From Aquipluma nitroreducens (GTDB taxonomy: Bacteria; Bacteroidota; Bacteroidia; Bacteroidales; Prolixibacteraceae): 64,000 nt of DNA. Made by a program: the position numbers and the translations under genes. Position 1 is the stretch's first letter. The number at the start of each line of letters is the position of its first letter. The notes beneath the pieces were generated by a model. It saw only the letters and a list, made by a program, of their open reading frames with translations, was not told the origin of the DNA and searched no databases. Positions 28,166 through 37,038 of this stretch are shown piece after piece. Where the stretch lies: assembly GCF_009689585.1 (NCBI RefSeq), contig NZ_AP018694.1, positions 3,301,001-3,365,000 on the forward strand. The letters are read 5' to 3'.

Positions 28166-28173
28166 TAAATTTG
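28166..28173 (+). promoter_or_regulatory. -7 box TAAATTTG for the lysA-like gene
   Basis: An exact TAnnTTTG match 25 bp before the ATG at 28199, directly after the dapF-like stop. The downstream gene can therefore be transcribed on its own. Confidence 0.55.
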
Positions 28174-28198
28174 CAGCATCAAAAAATAATAAATTGTA

Positions 28199-29464
28199 AT
28201 GACAACGAAATACATTCCATTTTCTAAACCGCAGCTCGAAAAAATCATTGAGCAATATCCAACTCCTTTTCATATTTACGATGAGAAAGGAATACGTGAA
28301 TACGCCCGGAAATTCACCAAAGCATTTTCCTGGAATTCAGGATTCAAAGAATATTATGCCATCAAATCGGCTCCAAACCCGTATTTGATGAAAATCATGC
28401 GCGAAGAGGGCTTCGGTATTGATTGCAGTTCGTATGCCGAATTAGTGATTGCCGAAAAGTTAGGCATGTCGGGCGACGAAATCATGTTCACATCAAACGA
28501 TACCCCAGCCTACGAATATAAAAAAGCCATTGAGCTCGGAGCAATCATCAATCTCGACGATATTTCACACATCGAATACCTCGAAAAGAATGTAGGTTTG
28601 CCTTCGTTGGTTTGCTTCCGTTATAATCCGGGGTCGTTGAAAGAAGGAAATACCATTATTGGTCATCCGGAAGAAGCTAAATATGGTTTTACCCGCGAAC
28701 AATTGTTCGAAGGCTACCAAATGCTGAAAGACAAAGGTGTAACGCGTTTTGGACTTCATACCATGGTTGCGTCCAACGAATTGGATGCTGCGTATTTTGT
28801 GGAGACCGCTCAGATTCTTTTCGATCTGATTGTGGAAATCAAACAAAAAGTTGGTATTCAAATTGAGTTTGCTAATCTTGGCGGAGGTATCGGAATTCCA
28901 TACCGTCCAACCGAACAACCTGTTGATTTGGATTTTATGAGCCAGGGAATTAAGAAGTTGTATCAGGAAAAGATTGAAGCCAATGGACTTGCTCCACTTC
29001 GGGTTTATTTCGAATCGGGAAGAGCCATGACCGGTCCATTTGGATATTTGGTTTCAACGGTACTTCACATTAAAAAAACATACAAGCAATACGCCGGACT
29101 TGATTCGAGTATGGCGAACCTCATGCGTCCGGCTCTTTACGGGTCGTACCACCACATTACGGTGATGGGCAAGGAATACGAGCCACTCGATCAGGTTTAC
29201 GATGTAACCGGCTCGCTTTGCGAAAACAACGATAAATTTGCCATTAACCGTAAATTGCCAAAGGTTGAATCAGGTGACATTGTGGTGATTCACGACACTG
29301 GGGCGCACGGGCATGCCATGGGTTTCAACTACAACGGCAAATTGCGCTCGGCCGAATTGCTGATACGCGAAAACGGAGAAGTTGTACAGATTCGCCGTGC
29401 CGAAACACTCAACGATTATTTTGCAACTTTGGATTTTGGCGGACTGAGCGATTTTAAGGTTTAG
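28199..29464 (+). CDS. lysA: diaminopimelate decarboxylase-type PLP enzyme (LysA family)
   Basis: 421 residues, fold III PLP decarboxylase. The PLP Lys is in YYAIKSAPNPYLMK (about residue 52). The phosphate-binding Gly-rich loop is NLGGGIGIPYRP, and the C-terminal barrel holds DVTGSLCENNDKFA (Cys of the active site) and IHDTGAHGHAMGFNYNG. Wording differs from the classic LysA (CENND instead of CESGD, IKSAP instead of VKAN), as in a widespread longer LysA subfamily. Likely reaction: meso-diaminopimelate to L-lysine. It follows the dapF-like gene by 40 bp; a terminator follows. Confidence 0.85.
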   Translation: MTTKYIPFSKPQLEKIIEQYPTPFHIYDEKGIREYARKFTKAFSWNSGFKEYYAIKSAPNPYLMKIMREEGFGIDCSSYAELVIAEKLGMSGDEIMFTSNDTPAYEYKKAIELGAIINLDDISHIEYLEKNVGLPSLVCFRYNPGSLKEGNTIIGHPEEAKYGFTREQLFEGYQMLKDKGVTRFGLHTMVASNELDAAYFVETAQILFDLIVEIKQKVGIQIEFANLGGGIGIPYRPTEQPVDLDFMSQGIKKLYQEKIEANGLAPLRVYFESGRAMTGPFGYLVSTVLHIKKTYKQYAGLDSSMANLMRPALYGSYHHITVMGKEYEPLDQVYDVTGSLCENNDKFAINRKLPKVESGDIVVIHDTGAHGHAMGFNYNGKLRSAELLIRENGEVVQIRRAETLNDYFATLDFGGLSDFKV

Positions 29465-29488
29465 TAAATCCAAAATATTTAGGAAGAG

Positions 29489-29526
29489 GAAAGGATGTCA
29501 GAATTGCGTTTTGGCATCCTTTTTCA
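29489..29526 (+). terminator. terminator of the lysA-like gene
   Basis: AAAGGATGTCA pairs imperfectly with TTGGCATCCTTT, followed by a T run. Confidence 0.7.
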
Positions 29527-29565
29527 TATATTTATGAAGCGCTTTTGACTATTAATTGAACTTTC

Positions 29566-30684
29566 ATGAGAATCGGATTTGATGCCAAGCGAGCTTTTAA
29601 TAATGCTGCCGGTCTGGGAAATTTCAGCCGCAACTCCATTCGTGCGCTTTCACGTCAATTCCCCAACGACCGGTATTTTCTTTTTCATCCGGGCAATTCG
29701 AACCCACTTTTTAAGGCTCCGGTTAACTCTTCAGAAATTAAACCAAGGAGTATTTTGTGGAAGACACTGAAGTTTGGATGGCGAAGTTTTCGGGTAGGTG
29801 AGTTAGCTAAAAAACTTGATCTCGATATTTATCATGGATTAAGTCATGAACTGCCAATCTGGATCGAAAATTCAAACATCAAGACGGTAGTTACCATACA
29901 CGATCTGATTTATCTTCGTTATCCGGAATATTATCACCGGATTGACCGAAAGATTTACGATCAGAAATTTAGACGAGCCTGTAAAGTAGCTACTTGCATT
30001 CATGCCATTTCGGAACAAACCAAGCAGGATTTGATGACCTATTTTTTCATTCCTGAAGACAAAATAAAAGTTATTTACCAGTCGATTAATCCTGTTTTTT
30101 TTGAACGTATTGATGACGAAAAAAAGCTTGAATTACGGAAAAAATATCAATTGCCAGCTAAATTTATACTTTCGGTTGGAACTGTTGAACCTCGAAAAAA
30201 TTTATTGGGATTACTCGAAGGAATGGTTCAGTCAAAGGCATATGTTCCGCTTGTTGTTGTTGGTAAACTGACTGATTATCAGCTAAAAGTTCAGAAATTT
30301 ATTGAGGCAGATCTTAATCGCCTGGAGGTGTTTTTTCTGTCGCAAATTCCTGATGATGAGCTTGCCGTAATTTACCAAATGGCAGAGGTTATGGTCTATC
30401 CTTCATTTTTCGAAGGATTTGGTCTTCCGGTCGCGGAAGCACAGGCGTCAGGATGTCCTGTAATTACATCCCATACAAGTAGTTTGCCCGAAGTTGGTGG
30501 TGACGCTGCTTTGTATATTAATCCGTTGAGGCCTGAAGCGATAGGGAACGCTCTTACAACGATTTTGTCGGATGCTACCTTGCGCGAGTCGCTTGTTGCT
30601 AAGGGATTAATCAATGCTCAACGTTATACTCCGGCAAATTTTGCCCGACAATTAAAACATCTTTATAACACGATTGCTGAATGA
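29566..30684 (+). CDS. glycosyltransferase family 4
   Basis: 372 residues, GT-B fold. The N-terminal half starts MRIGFDAKRAFNNAAGLGNFSR and has VVTIHDLIYLRYPEYY. The C-terminal half has FILSVGTVEPRKNLLGLLEG and the donor-binding VYPSFFEGFGLPVAEAQASGCPVITS (E-x7-E type). A retaining sugar transferase, probably for cell-surface polysaccharide or lipopolysaccharide; the donor and acceptor are not decided. Its stop codon overlaps the start of the next gene (ATGA), so the two are translationally coupled. Confidence 0.92.
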   Translation: MRIGFDAKRAFNNAAGLGNFSRNSIRALSRQFPNDRYFLFHPGNSNPLFKAPVNSSEIKPRSILWKTLKFGWRSFRVGELAKKLDLDIYHGLSHELPIWIENSNIKTVVTIHDLIYLRYPEYYHRIDRKIYDQKFRRACKVATCIHAISEQTKQDLMTYFFIPEDKIKVIYQSINPVFFERIDDEKKLELRKKYQLPAKFILSVGTVEPRKNLLGLLEGMVQSKAYVPLVVVGKLTDYQLKVQKFIEADLNRLEVFFLSQIPDDELAVIYQMAEVMVYPSFFEGFGLPVAEAQASGCPVITSHTSSLPEVGGDAALYINPLRPEAIGNALTTILSDATLRESLVAKGLINAQRYTPANFARQLKHLYNTIAE

Positions 30685-31244
30685 TTGAAGATATTAAAGC
30701 TGCACTCGATGTGTTGCAAAAAGGAGGCGTAATTTTATATCCTACCGATACGATTTGGGGGATTGGCTGTGATGCCTGTAACGAAGAAGCGGTAAAAAAG
30801 GTGTATGCCATTAAAAACAGGATCGACTCGAAAAGCATGCTCGTTTTAATGGAAAATGCTGCACTTATAGAACGCTATGTGACAGAAATTCCGGATGTTG
30901 CCTACGATTTAATCGAATTGACAGACAAACCACTTACCATTATTTTTGATGGCGCCAGATCGTTGGCAAAAAACCTGATTGCTGAAGATGGAAGTATTGG
31001 CATTCGGATTACAACAGAGAAGTTTAGCAGTGAACTGATTCGCCGGTTTAAACGTCCGATCGTTTCCACATCGGCCAACATCAGCGGAAAACCTTCACCT
31101 TCTTGTTTCGACGAAATTGAATCTGAGATTATTGATGCTGTTGACTATGTGGTGAAATATCGTCAGGATGATTTGCAAAAGTCAGTTCCATCGGGGATCA
31201 TCAAACTCGGACGGAGTGGGGAAATCAAGATAATCAGGGAATAA
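30681..31244 (+). CDS. L-threonylcarbamoyladenylate synthase (Sua5/YrdC/YwlC)
   Basis: 187 residues, a YrdC domain only. It makes threonylcarbamoyl-AMP from threonine, bicarbonate and ATP, for t6A37 of ANN-decoding tRNAs. Signatures: GGVILYPTDTIWGIGCDA (residues ~15-32), KVYAIKNRIDSKSMLVL (KRP-type loop), GSIGIRI, and RPIVSTSANISGKPSP. Length corresponds to the short YrdC form without the Sua5 C-terminal domain. Overlaps the glycosyltransferase gene by 4 bp. A GGGTTACGGG-type repeat follows. Confidence 0.94.
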   Translation: MIEDIKAALDVLQKGGVILYPTDTIWGIGCDACNEEAVKKVYAIKNRIDSKSMLVLMENAALIERYVTEIPDVAYDLIELTDKPLTIIFDGARSLAKNLIAEDGSIGIRITTEKFSSELIRRFKRPIVSTSANISGKPSPSCFDEIESEIIDAVDYVVKYRQDDLQKSVPSGIIKLGRSGEIKIIRE

Positions 31245-31280
31245 ATAATTAAGCAGTAATAACTCATAGTGTTCAAATAA

Positions 31281-31340
31281 TGTTACGTGATGCGGGTTGC
31301 GAGTTTCGCGACAACCCGTAACCCGTAACCCGTAACAATT
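31281..31340 (+). repeat. GGGTTACGGG-type dispersed repeat, copy 2
   Basis: GATGCGGGTTGCGAGTTTCG is followed by three head-to-tail AACCCGT units (about 31314-31336). The two halves are inverted relative to each other. It fills the gap before the RluA-family gene. Confidence 0.8.
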
Positions 31341-31345
31341 TATAA

Positions 31346-32257
31346 ATGAAATACCCACAAAAGAAGATCGGTTTTAACCCGACTAAGCTGAAGGAAGTTG
31401 CAGTGAAAGTCTCTGAAACGACCGAACTGATGAAATTTTTGATCGAGAAATTTCCGGAGAAAAGCCGAACTGCAATCAAATCGATGCTGGCTCACAAGCA
31501 AGTAACTGTTGGTGATTTAGTAACTACCCAGTTCGACTTTCCACTCAAACGTGGTCAAATGGTCTTTCTCAACAAAAAAAAATCGGAAGAGAAGCCGAGG
31601 TTCAGAGGAATGCGGATTGTACACGAAGATGCTGATCTTATTGTAATTGAAAAGGGTAGTGGCCTGCTTTCGATAGCTACCGATAAAGAAAAGGTAAAAA
31701 CAGCCTATAGCATGTTAAGTGAATATGTGAAAAGGTTCGATCCTAAGAATTTGATTTTCATCGTCCATCGGCTCGACCGCGATACTTCCGGATTAATGAT
31801 GTTTGCCAAAAGCAAAAAGGTACAGGAAGCGTTGCAAAAGGATTGGAACGAATCAATTATTGAGCGATCTTACGTGGTTGTCGTTGAGGGAGTTGTTGAA
31901 AAGGCAGAAGGAACTGTCACTTCGTGGCTCAAGGAGAATAAAGCGCTTGTAATGTATTCGAGTCAAAATCCGGAAGACGGGCAAAAGGCAGTTACCCATT
32001 ACAAAGTACTTAAAACCGATAAACAATTTTCGTTGCTGGAAGTGAAACTTGAAACCGGTCGCAAAAATCAGATTCGTGTACACATGAAAGATTTAGGTTT
32101 CCCGGTAACAGGCGACAAAAAATATGGTGCCAAACTAAATCCTATCGGACAAATGGGGCTGCATGCACGCGTCTTAGCTTTTAAACATCCGGTAACGGGA
32201 AGAATGCTTCGCTTCGATACACCCATTCCCGGTAAATTTCTGAAAGCTATCAGGTAG
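31346..32257 (+). CDS. RluA-family pseudouridine synthase
   Basis: 303 residues. An N-terminal S4 RNA-binding domain (about 28-80: LMKFLIEKFPEKSRTAIKSM) is followed by the RluA catalytic domain with VHRLDRDTSGLMMFAKS, whose first Asp after HRL is the catalytic residue. GRKNQIRVHMKDLGFPVTGD and LHARVLAFKHP are the other family motifs. It isomerises specific uridines in rRNA or tRNA; which RluA-group target (RluC/D-like rRNA sites are the most common) is not resolved. The start 6 bp after the repeat gives MKYPQKKIGF. Confidence 0.92.
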   Translation: MKYPQKKIGFNPTKLKEVAVKVSETTELMKFLIEKFPEKSRTAIKSMLAHKQVTVGDLVTTQFDFPLKRGQMVFLNKKKSEEKPRFRGMRIVHEDADLIVIEKGSGLLSIATDKEKVKTAYSMLSEYVKRFDPKNLIFIVHRLDRDTSGLMMFAKSKKVQEALQKDWNESIIERSYVVVVEGVVEKAEGTVTSWLKENKALVMYSSQNPEDGQKAVTHYKVLKTDKQFSLLEVKLETGRKNQIRVHMKDLGFPVTGDKKYGAKLNPIGQMGLHARVLAFKHPVTGRMLRFDTPIPGKFLKAIR

Positions 32258-32311
32258 AAACAAAAGATTCATTTTTGACACGGCATTCTTTTACGAGGAT
32301 GCTATTTTTTA

Positions 32312-32319
32312 TAGTTTTG
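32312..32319 (+). promoter_or_regulatory. -7 box TAGTTTTG for mntP
   Basis: An exact TAnnTTTG match 19 bp before the mntP ATG. Confidence 0.55.
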
Positions 32320-32338
32320 TCGCTCAATCATTTGCTGA

Positions 32339-32902
32339 ATGGAGATTTTAACTGTCCTTTTGCTGGCCATCGGGTTATCGTTCGATTCATTTGCTGTATC
32401 AGTGTGCAGCGGATTAAATCTGCCTCACATCCGATTTTTTCAGGCTGCAAAAATTGCCATATTTCTCGCTTTGTTTCAGGCTTTTATGCCATTAATTGGC
32501 TGGCTGGTGGGAAATAGTATGAAATCGTTGATAGAACCTGTTGATCATTGGATCGCCTTTGGACTTTTGAGCCTGATTGGTGGGAAAATGATTATCGAAA
32601 GTCTGATCAGTTCTGAAGAAAGGGAAATTAAGAATCCACTTCACATCAAGGTAATCCTCACACTATCAGTCGCTACCAGTATCGATGCGCTGGCCGTTGG
32701 ATTCAGTTTTTCAACCATTCTGGATAAAATTTTGTTCGCCGTTGTGGTTATTGGTGTGGTCACATTTATCGCGTCGATGCTTGGAATTTTATTAGGGAAG
32801 AAAACCGGGCCGAAAATAAACAAGTATGCCGAGATTCTTGGGGGGGCGATCCTAATCATTATAGGCGTGAAGATATTAATTGAGCATTTACTTGTCAATT
32901 AG
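32339..32902 (+). CDS. mntP: manganese efflux pump MntP
   Basis: 187 residues with six hydrophobic helices, an inner-membrane Mn2+ exporter of the MntP (DUF204) family. The two related halves each carry an Asp-containing helix motif: AIGLSFDSFAVSVCSGL (about 10-26) and SVATSIDALAVGFSFS (about 110-125). These Asp residues are required in the characterised homologue. Length is standard. No Mn-riboswitch (yybP-type) is recognisable in the ~80 bp upstream, so control is probably protein-based or constitutive. Confidence 0.95.
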   Translation: MEILTVLLLAIGLSFDSFAVSVCSGLNLPHIRFFQAAKIAIFLALFQAFMPLIGWLVGNSMKSLIEPVDHWIAFGLLSLIGGKMIIESLISSEEREIKNPLHIKVILTLSVATSIDALAVGFSFSTILDKILFAVVVIGVVTFIASMLGILLGKKTGPKINKYAEILGGAILIIIGVKILIEHLLVN

Positions 32903-33061
32903 TTGATCCATAGTCTGATAGGTTTTTCTACATTCTTATTCACCCTGTTTTAAGCTAAAAAACATAACCTCCCAATTTTGATTTCTCTTCATCTTCGGCA
33001 TTATTTTCTATTTTCGCATGCGCATTTATCGATGATGATTTTTGTGTAATGACAGTGGCCT

Positions 33062-34855
33062 ATGAGTAACATGGAACCGAATATTGACAACTATATCATT
33101 ACCCCTCTTTTTCTGCTTCTGTTGATTGGTGGTTTAATTGGCGTTGTCACGTTCTTTTTCCTGCTTCGGTTTCGCAAAACTCCAGGAGTTAAATATTGGC
33201 TGGTATGGCAAATTGCAGCATCAATTTGGGCATTTACTTATGCTTTCGAGTTTGCAGCCACCAACATTGAAACCAAGATATTGTGGTCGAAATTCTCATA
33301 CTTTGGCATTGTTTATGGTCCGGTTGCCTTCTTGCTTTTCTCATTATCTCTTTCTTCAAAATTCAGGTTGTTGCAAAAAAAATATGTAATCCTGTTTTTT
33401 GCACTGGCTACTTTGTTTATCTTATTCCCGTTTACCAACGATTACCACCATCTTCACTGGATAAGTTATGGGGTAAATCCTGAAACCAATGCAACCGACT
33501 ATGTTTATGGCCCTTTGTTTTGGATCATGATGGGCTTTGCTTACATCGCCTTAATTTCAGGAATTGTCAATATTCTGACACTCTATTTCAAACTTTCAGG
33601 ATACTATAAACGGCAGATTGCCTTACTTTTTATTACCTCGCTTCTTCCATTGACTGGAAATATAATGTATGTCTTTCATTTAAATCCCTTGCCCGGATTC
33701 GATTGGACACCATTTTCTTTTCTTCTTACAGGAATTCTTATTGCCATCAATATCTCACAGTTTAAGATGTTTGATTTGGTTCCCTTTGCCCGAAATAAGT
33801 TGTTTGAAGTGTTACCTGATGCAATTCTGATTGTAGATAATCGCAAGCGGATTGCTGATTTTAACCCTGCAATGAAAAGACTCATCGAGATTGACGATCA
33901 GAAAATTATTGGGGAAAGTGTGGATGAAATTTTCCCGAAATGGAAGAAGATGATCCGAAAAATCATGGAGGTTTCTGATTTCCAAACCATCGTTTCGCAA
34001 GTGATAGATGGCAAGATTTGTTATTTCGATTTGAGTTCATTAACTCTTTCTGATTATGACAATCACAATGATGGAAGGCTGATTGTTTTGAAAGACGTAA
34101 CTCGTCGGATAAGAGCCGATGAAGAAATTACAGAAACACACATTAATCTAATCAATGAAATTCAGGAAAAAGAAAAGCTGATTCATGATCTGGATGCCTT
34201 CTCGCATACTGTTGCTCATGATTTGAAAGGCATGTTGGGCGCTATCGTTTCAGCTAGTAGCATCATAAAGACTGGATTCGGCGATATGTCCAGAGATGAA
34301 CTTCTGGAAATAAATGACCTGATTGGTCAATCGGCCACGAAGACCATACAAATTACGAATGAATTGCTGACATTGGCTTCGGTTCGTGATCAGGAAATTA
34401 AAATGACGACTGTTAACATGCAGACTGTAGTTCAGGAGGCTATGTTTCGATTGAAGGATGTAATCAGCGACAATGAAGCCGAAATAATTCTTCCGGAGTC
34501 GTGGCCTGAAGCTTTAGGTTACGAAGCCTGGCTGGAGGAAGTGTGGTTGAACTACATCAGCAATGCCATCAAATACGGTGGAATTCCTCCCTGTATTCAG
34601 ATTGGAAGTGATATTTTGCCGGATAACCGGGTTAAATTCTGGATCAAGGATAATGGCGTAGGGCTTTCGGCAGATGATATTGATTTGCTCTTTACTAAGT
34701 TTACCCGTTTAGATACCTTGCGGGCCGAGGGTCATGGCTTGGGGCTTTCTATCGTAAAACGGATTATGGAAAAATTAGATGGAGAAGTGGGTGTTGAAAG
34801 TGAAAATATTCCTGGCCAGGGTAGTACATTCTATTTCATTCTGCCAATGCGATAA
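33062..34855 (+). CDS. sensor histidine kinase with N-terminal 7TM domain and PAS domain
   Basis: 597 residues. Seven hydrophobic helices occupy residues ~12-235, beginning IITPLFLLLLIGGLIGVV: the 7TM region often found at the start of such kinases. A PAS domain follows (about 255-365, DAILIVDNRKRIADFNPAMK). HisKA has the phospho-acceptor at about residue 386 in HTVAHDLKGMLGAIV, and HATPase_c has WLNYISNAIKYG, DNGVGL and GHGLGLSIVKRI. There is no receiver domain and no adjacent response regulator, so it is an orphan kinase. The signal sensed is unknown. Confidence 0.92.
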   Translation: MSNMEPNIDNYIITPLFLLLLIGGLIGVVTFFFLLRFRKTPGVKYWLVWQIAASIWAFTYAFEFAATNIETKILWSKFSYFGIVYGPVAFLLFSLSLSSKFRLLQKKYVILFFALATLFILFPFTNDYHHLHWISYGVNPETNATDYVYGPLFWIMMGFAYIALISGIVNILTLYFKLSGYYKRQIALLFITSLLPLTGNIMYVFHLNPLPGFDWTPFSFLLTGILIAINISQFKMFDLVPFARNKLFEVLPDAILIVDNRKRIADFNPAMKRLIEIDDQKIIGESVDEIFPKWKKMIRKIMEVSDFQTIVSQVIDGKICYFDLSSLTLSDYDNHNDGRLIVLKDVTRRIRADEEITETHINLINEIQEKEKLIHDLDAFSHTVAHDLKGMLGAIVSASSIIKTGFGDMSRDELLEINDLIGQSATKTIQITNELLTLASVRDQEIKMTTVNMQTVVQEAMFRLKDVISDNEAEIILPESWPEALGYEAWLEEVWLNYISNAIKYGGIPPCIQIGSDILPDNRVKFWIKDNGVGLSADDIDLLFTKFTRLDTLRAEGHGLGLSIVKRIMEKLDGEVGVESENIPGQGSTFYFILPMR

Positions 34856-34966
34856 GTGCACGAAACACAAGGTTACGCGAAAATATTCCGGCAATTCTAC
34901 CAAAGAAATAACCCTTTGCTAACAAAAACATGATGAACATTTGCTGAAGTTCTAGTAAATTGCGAC

Positions 34967-36976
34967 ATGGAACTTGCTATTTTAACAGATATCGTCATTA
35001 TTTTCGCTTTTTCGACAGCGGTAAACTACCTGTTTACCAAAATCAGGATACCAACCATTATCGGTTATCTGCTTACCGGAATTGTTGTTGGGCCTTCGCT
35101 GCTGTCTATTATCCAGTCTCCGCACGAGATTGAGTTTATGGCCGAGATCGGTATCATTTTACTCATGTTTACCATTGGGCTCGAATTTTCGCTCAATCAC
35201 CTGATCAAAATCCGGAACATTGTTTTCTTTGGTGGTTTTATCCAACTGGTTTTTACTGCGGGTGTGACGGCTTTATTTGCCCACATGTACAACATGAGTT
35301 GGGGCTCTGCCGTTTTCGTCGGTTTCCTGACCGCCTTGAGTAGCACCGCGTTGGTTTTAAAAATCCTTCAGGAGCGAGGCGAACTCACTTCAAACTATGG
35401 GCGCACAGTGGTAGGTATTCTTATTTTTCAGGATATTATTTTGATTCCTTTGATTTTATTCACGCCAATGCTGGGCGGACAGACCGCCGATGTCGGAATG
35501 AAGTTAATTGGAATGGGAAGTAAAACACTATTTATGGGCGCTTTGGTTTACCTTGGGAACCGTTGGATCATGCCCCGGGTGTTGCACCTGATTGCCCTGA
35601 CCAAAAATCAGGAATTGTTCCTGATGAGCATTTTACTGGTTTGTCTTGCCGTCGCTTTATTGACTTCAGAATTAGGAATGTCGCTGGCTTTTGGCGCTTT
35701 TTTAGGCGGTTTGATGATTTCCCGGTCTGAATACAGTCAGGATGCTTTTAGTCACTTGATCCCCTTTAAAGATACATTCACGAGTTTCTTTTTTGTTTCA
35801 ATCGGTATGTTGCTCGATTTGAGTTTTGTTATCGATAATATCGGATTAGTTTTAGCAACCGTTCTTTTGGTGATTGCCATCAAAATGGTGGTGGCCGGTG
35901 GAACTGCATTTCTGCTGGGGCATACGTTCCGGGGTACAGTTGTTGTTGGATTGGCGATGGCTCAAATCGGAGAATTTTCATTTATTCTGGCAAAAACAGG
36001 TCAGACTTACCAAATCCTAACTGATTATTATTACCAGTTATTTTTATCCGTTACAATTGTTTCCATGGCTGCCTCTCCATTCCTGATTATGATTTCAAAG
36101 CCTGCGGCGAACATCTTGCTAAAACTGCCGATTCCGGATATTCTGGTAAAAGGGATCTTCCCACTTAAGGAAATTGAGGTGCCAGCTATGCAGAACCATA
36201 TTGTATTGATTGGCAAAGATTCCCGTTCGCTCAATCTTTCGCGAATGGCCAGTCAAATGAAACTACCATACGTGTCGATTATTTTTGATGCGGCAGCAGC
36301 GCGTGCCCGGCAGATGAAAGGTGAAATGGTGGTTTACGGAGATGCAATGAACGAACCCATTCTCCATAAAGCATACATAGAATTTGCCGAAATTGTGGTC
36401 GTCAGTATTGGCGATGCCATCACGGCCATCGGGGTTATCGAAAAAGTGCGCAGCCTGAATAAGCACGCTTACATCATGGTTCGGTCAAAGCATGTTTCGG
36501 ATATCGAAGATTTGTATGAAATGGGCGCCGATCAGGTTATTCCTGAGGAGTTTAAGACTGCCATTGAAATGTTTGAACGTATATTGAAGAAATTACTGAT
36601 CCCAAAAGGTGAAATTGAATCGGCCATTTCGCACATTCGCGATGATAATTATGGAATTTTCAGGGAAAAAGAAGAAAATAGCACGTTTACACTGACCGAT
36701 GAAATTCCGGATATTGAAATAGTAGCGTTGAAGGCGAGTAACTACCCATTATTTCTGGGAAGTTCGCTAAAAGATCTCCAATTGCGAAAGGATTTTGGAC
36801 TTACGGTGGTGGCAGCCAAAAGAGGCGAAAAGATATTTGAAAATCCGGGTTCAGGCTTTATTTTTGAAACGGATGATGTGGTTTACGTTCTGGGCAAACA
36901 TGAAAAAATAGCACTGCTATCGGCACATTTTGACAAGCCTGATGAAGATAAATACCTCGTCAGCAGCTCCGTTTAA
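34967..36976 (+). CDS. KefB-type monovalent cation:proton antiporter with RCK domains
   Basis: 669 residues. About 12 membrane helices (residues 1-~385) form a CPA2 antiporter core, with motifs ILLMFTIGLEFSLNHL, LSSTALVLKIL and AQIGEFSFILAKTG. A soluble TrkA-N-like domain follows (about 405-520: HIVLIGKDSRSLNLSRMA, VVYGDAMNEPI), where the Rossmann glycine pattern is partly degraded. Then comes a TrkA-C domain (about 580-660). Likely role: K+/H+ or Na+/H+ exchange gated by a cytoplasmic ligand. It is a single-gene unit; its stop is followed by a short dispersed repeat. Confidence 0.92.
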   Translation: MELAILTDIVIIFAFSTAVNYLFTKIRIPTIIGYLLTGIVVGPSLLSIIQSPHEIEFMAEIGIILLMFTIGLEFSLNHLIKIRNIVFFGGFIQLVFTAGVTALFAHMYNMSWGSAVFVGFLTALSSTALVLKILQERGELTSNYGRTVVGILIFQDIILIPLILFTPMLGGQTADVGMKLIGMGSKTLFMGALVYLGNRWIMPRVLHLIALTKNQELFLMSILLVCLAVALLTSELGMSLAFGAFLGGLMISRSEYSQDAFSHLIPFKDTFTSFFFVSIGMLLDLSFVIDNIGLVLATVLLVIAIKMVVAGGTAFLLGHTFRGTVVVGLAMAQIGEFSFILAKTGQTYQILTDYYYQLFLSVTIVSMAASPFLIMISKPAANILLKLPIPDILVKGIFPLKEIEVPAMQNHIVLIGKDSRSLNLSRMASQMKLPYVSIIFDAAAARARQMKGEMVVYGDAMNEPILHKAYIEFAEIVVVSIGDAITAIGVIEKVRSLNKHAYIMVRSKHVSDIEDLYEMGADQVIPEEFKTAIEMFERILKKLLIPKGEIESAISHIRDDNYGIFREKEENSTFTLTDEIPDIEIVALKASNYPLFLGSSLKDLQLRKDFGLTVVAAKRGEKIFENPGSGFIFETDDVVYVLGKHEKIALLSAHFDKPDEDKYLVSSSV

Positions 36977-37001
36977 TGTAACGATGCCTGAGTATCAAAG
37001 G

Positions 37002-37036
37002 CAAACCTGGAACCTGAAACTTTAAACCTGGAACTT
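37002..37036 (+). repeat. CTGGAAC..GAAACTTTAAAC dispersed repeat, copy 1
   Basis: AACCTGGAACCTGAAACTTT is followed by AAACCTGGAACTTC. It fills the gap between the antiporter and purF stops. A second copy lies at 44227-44257. Confidence 0.75.
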
Positions 37037-37038
37037 CT

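Noticed and set aside
32903-33061. A metal-sensing riboswitch near mntP
   Set aside because: The region upstream of mntP is short and holds only a promoter box; no yybP-type or other riboswitch fold was seen here or downstream.
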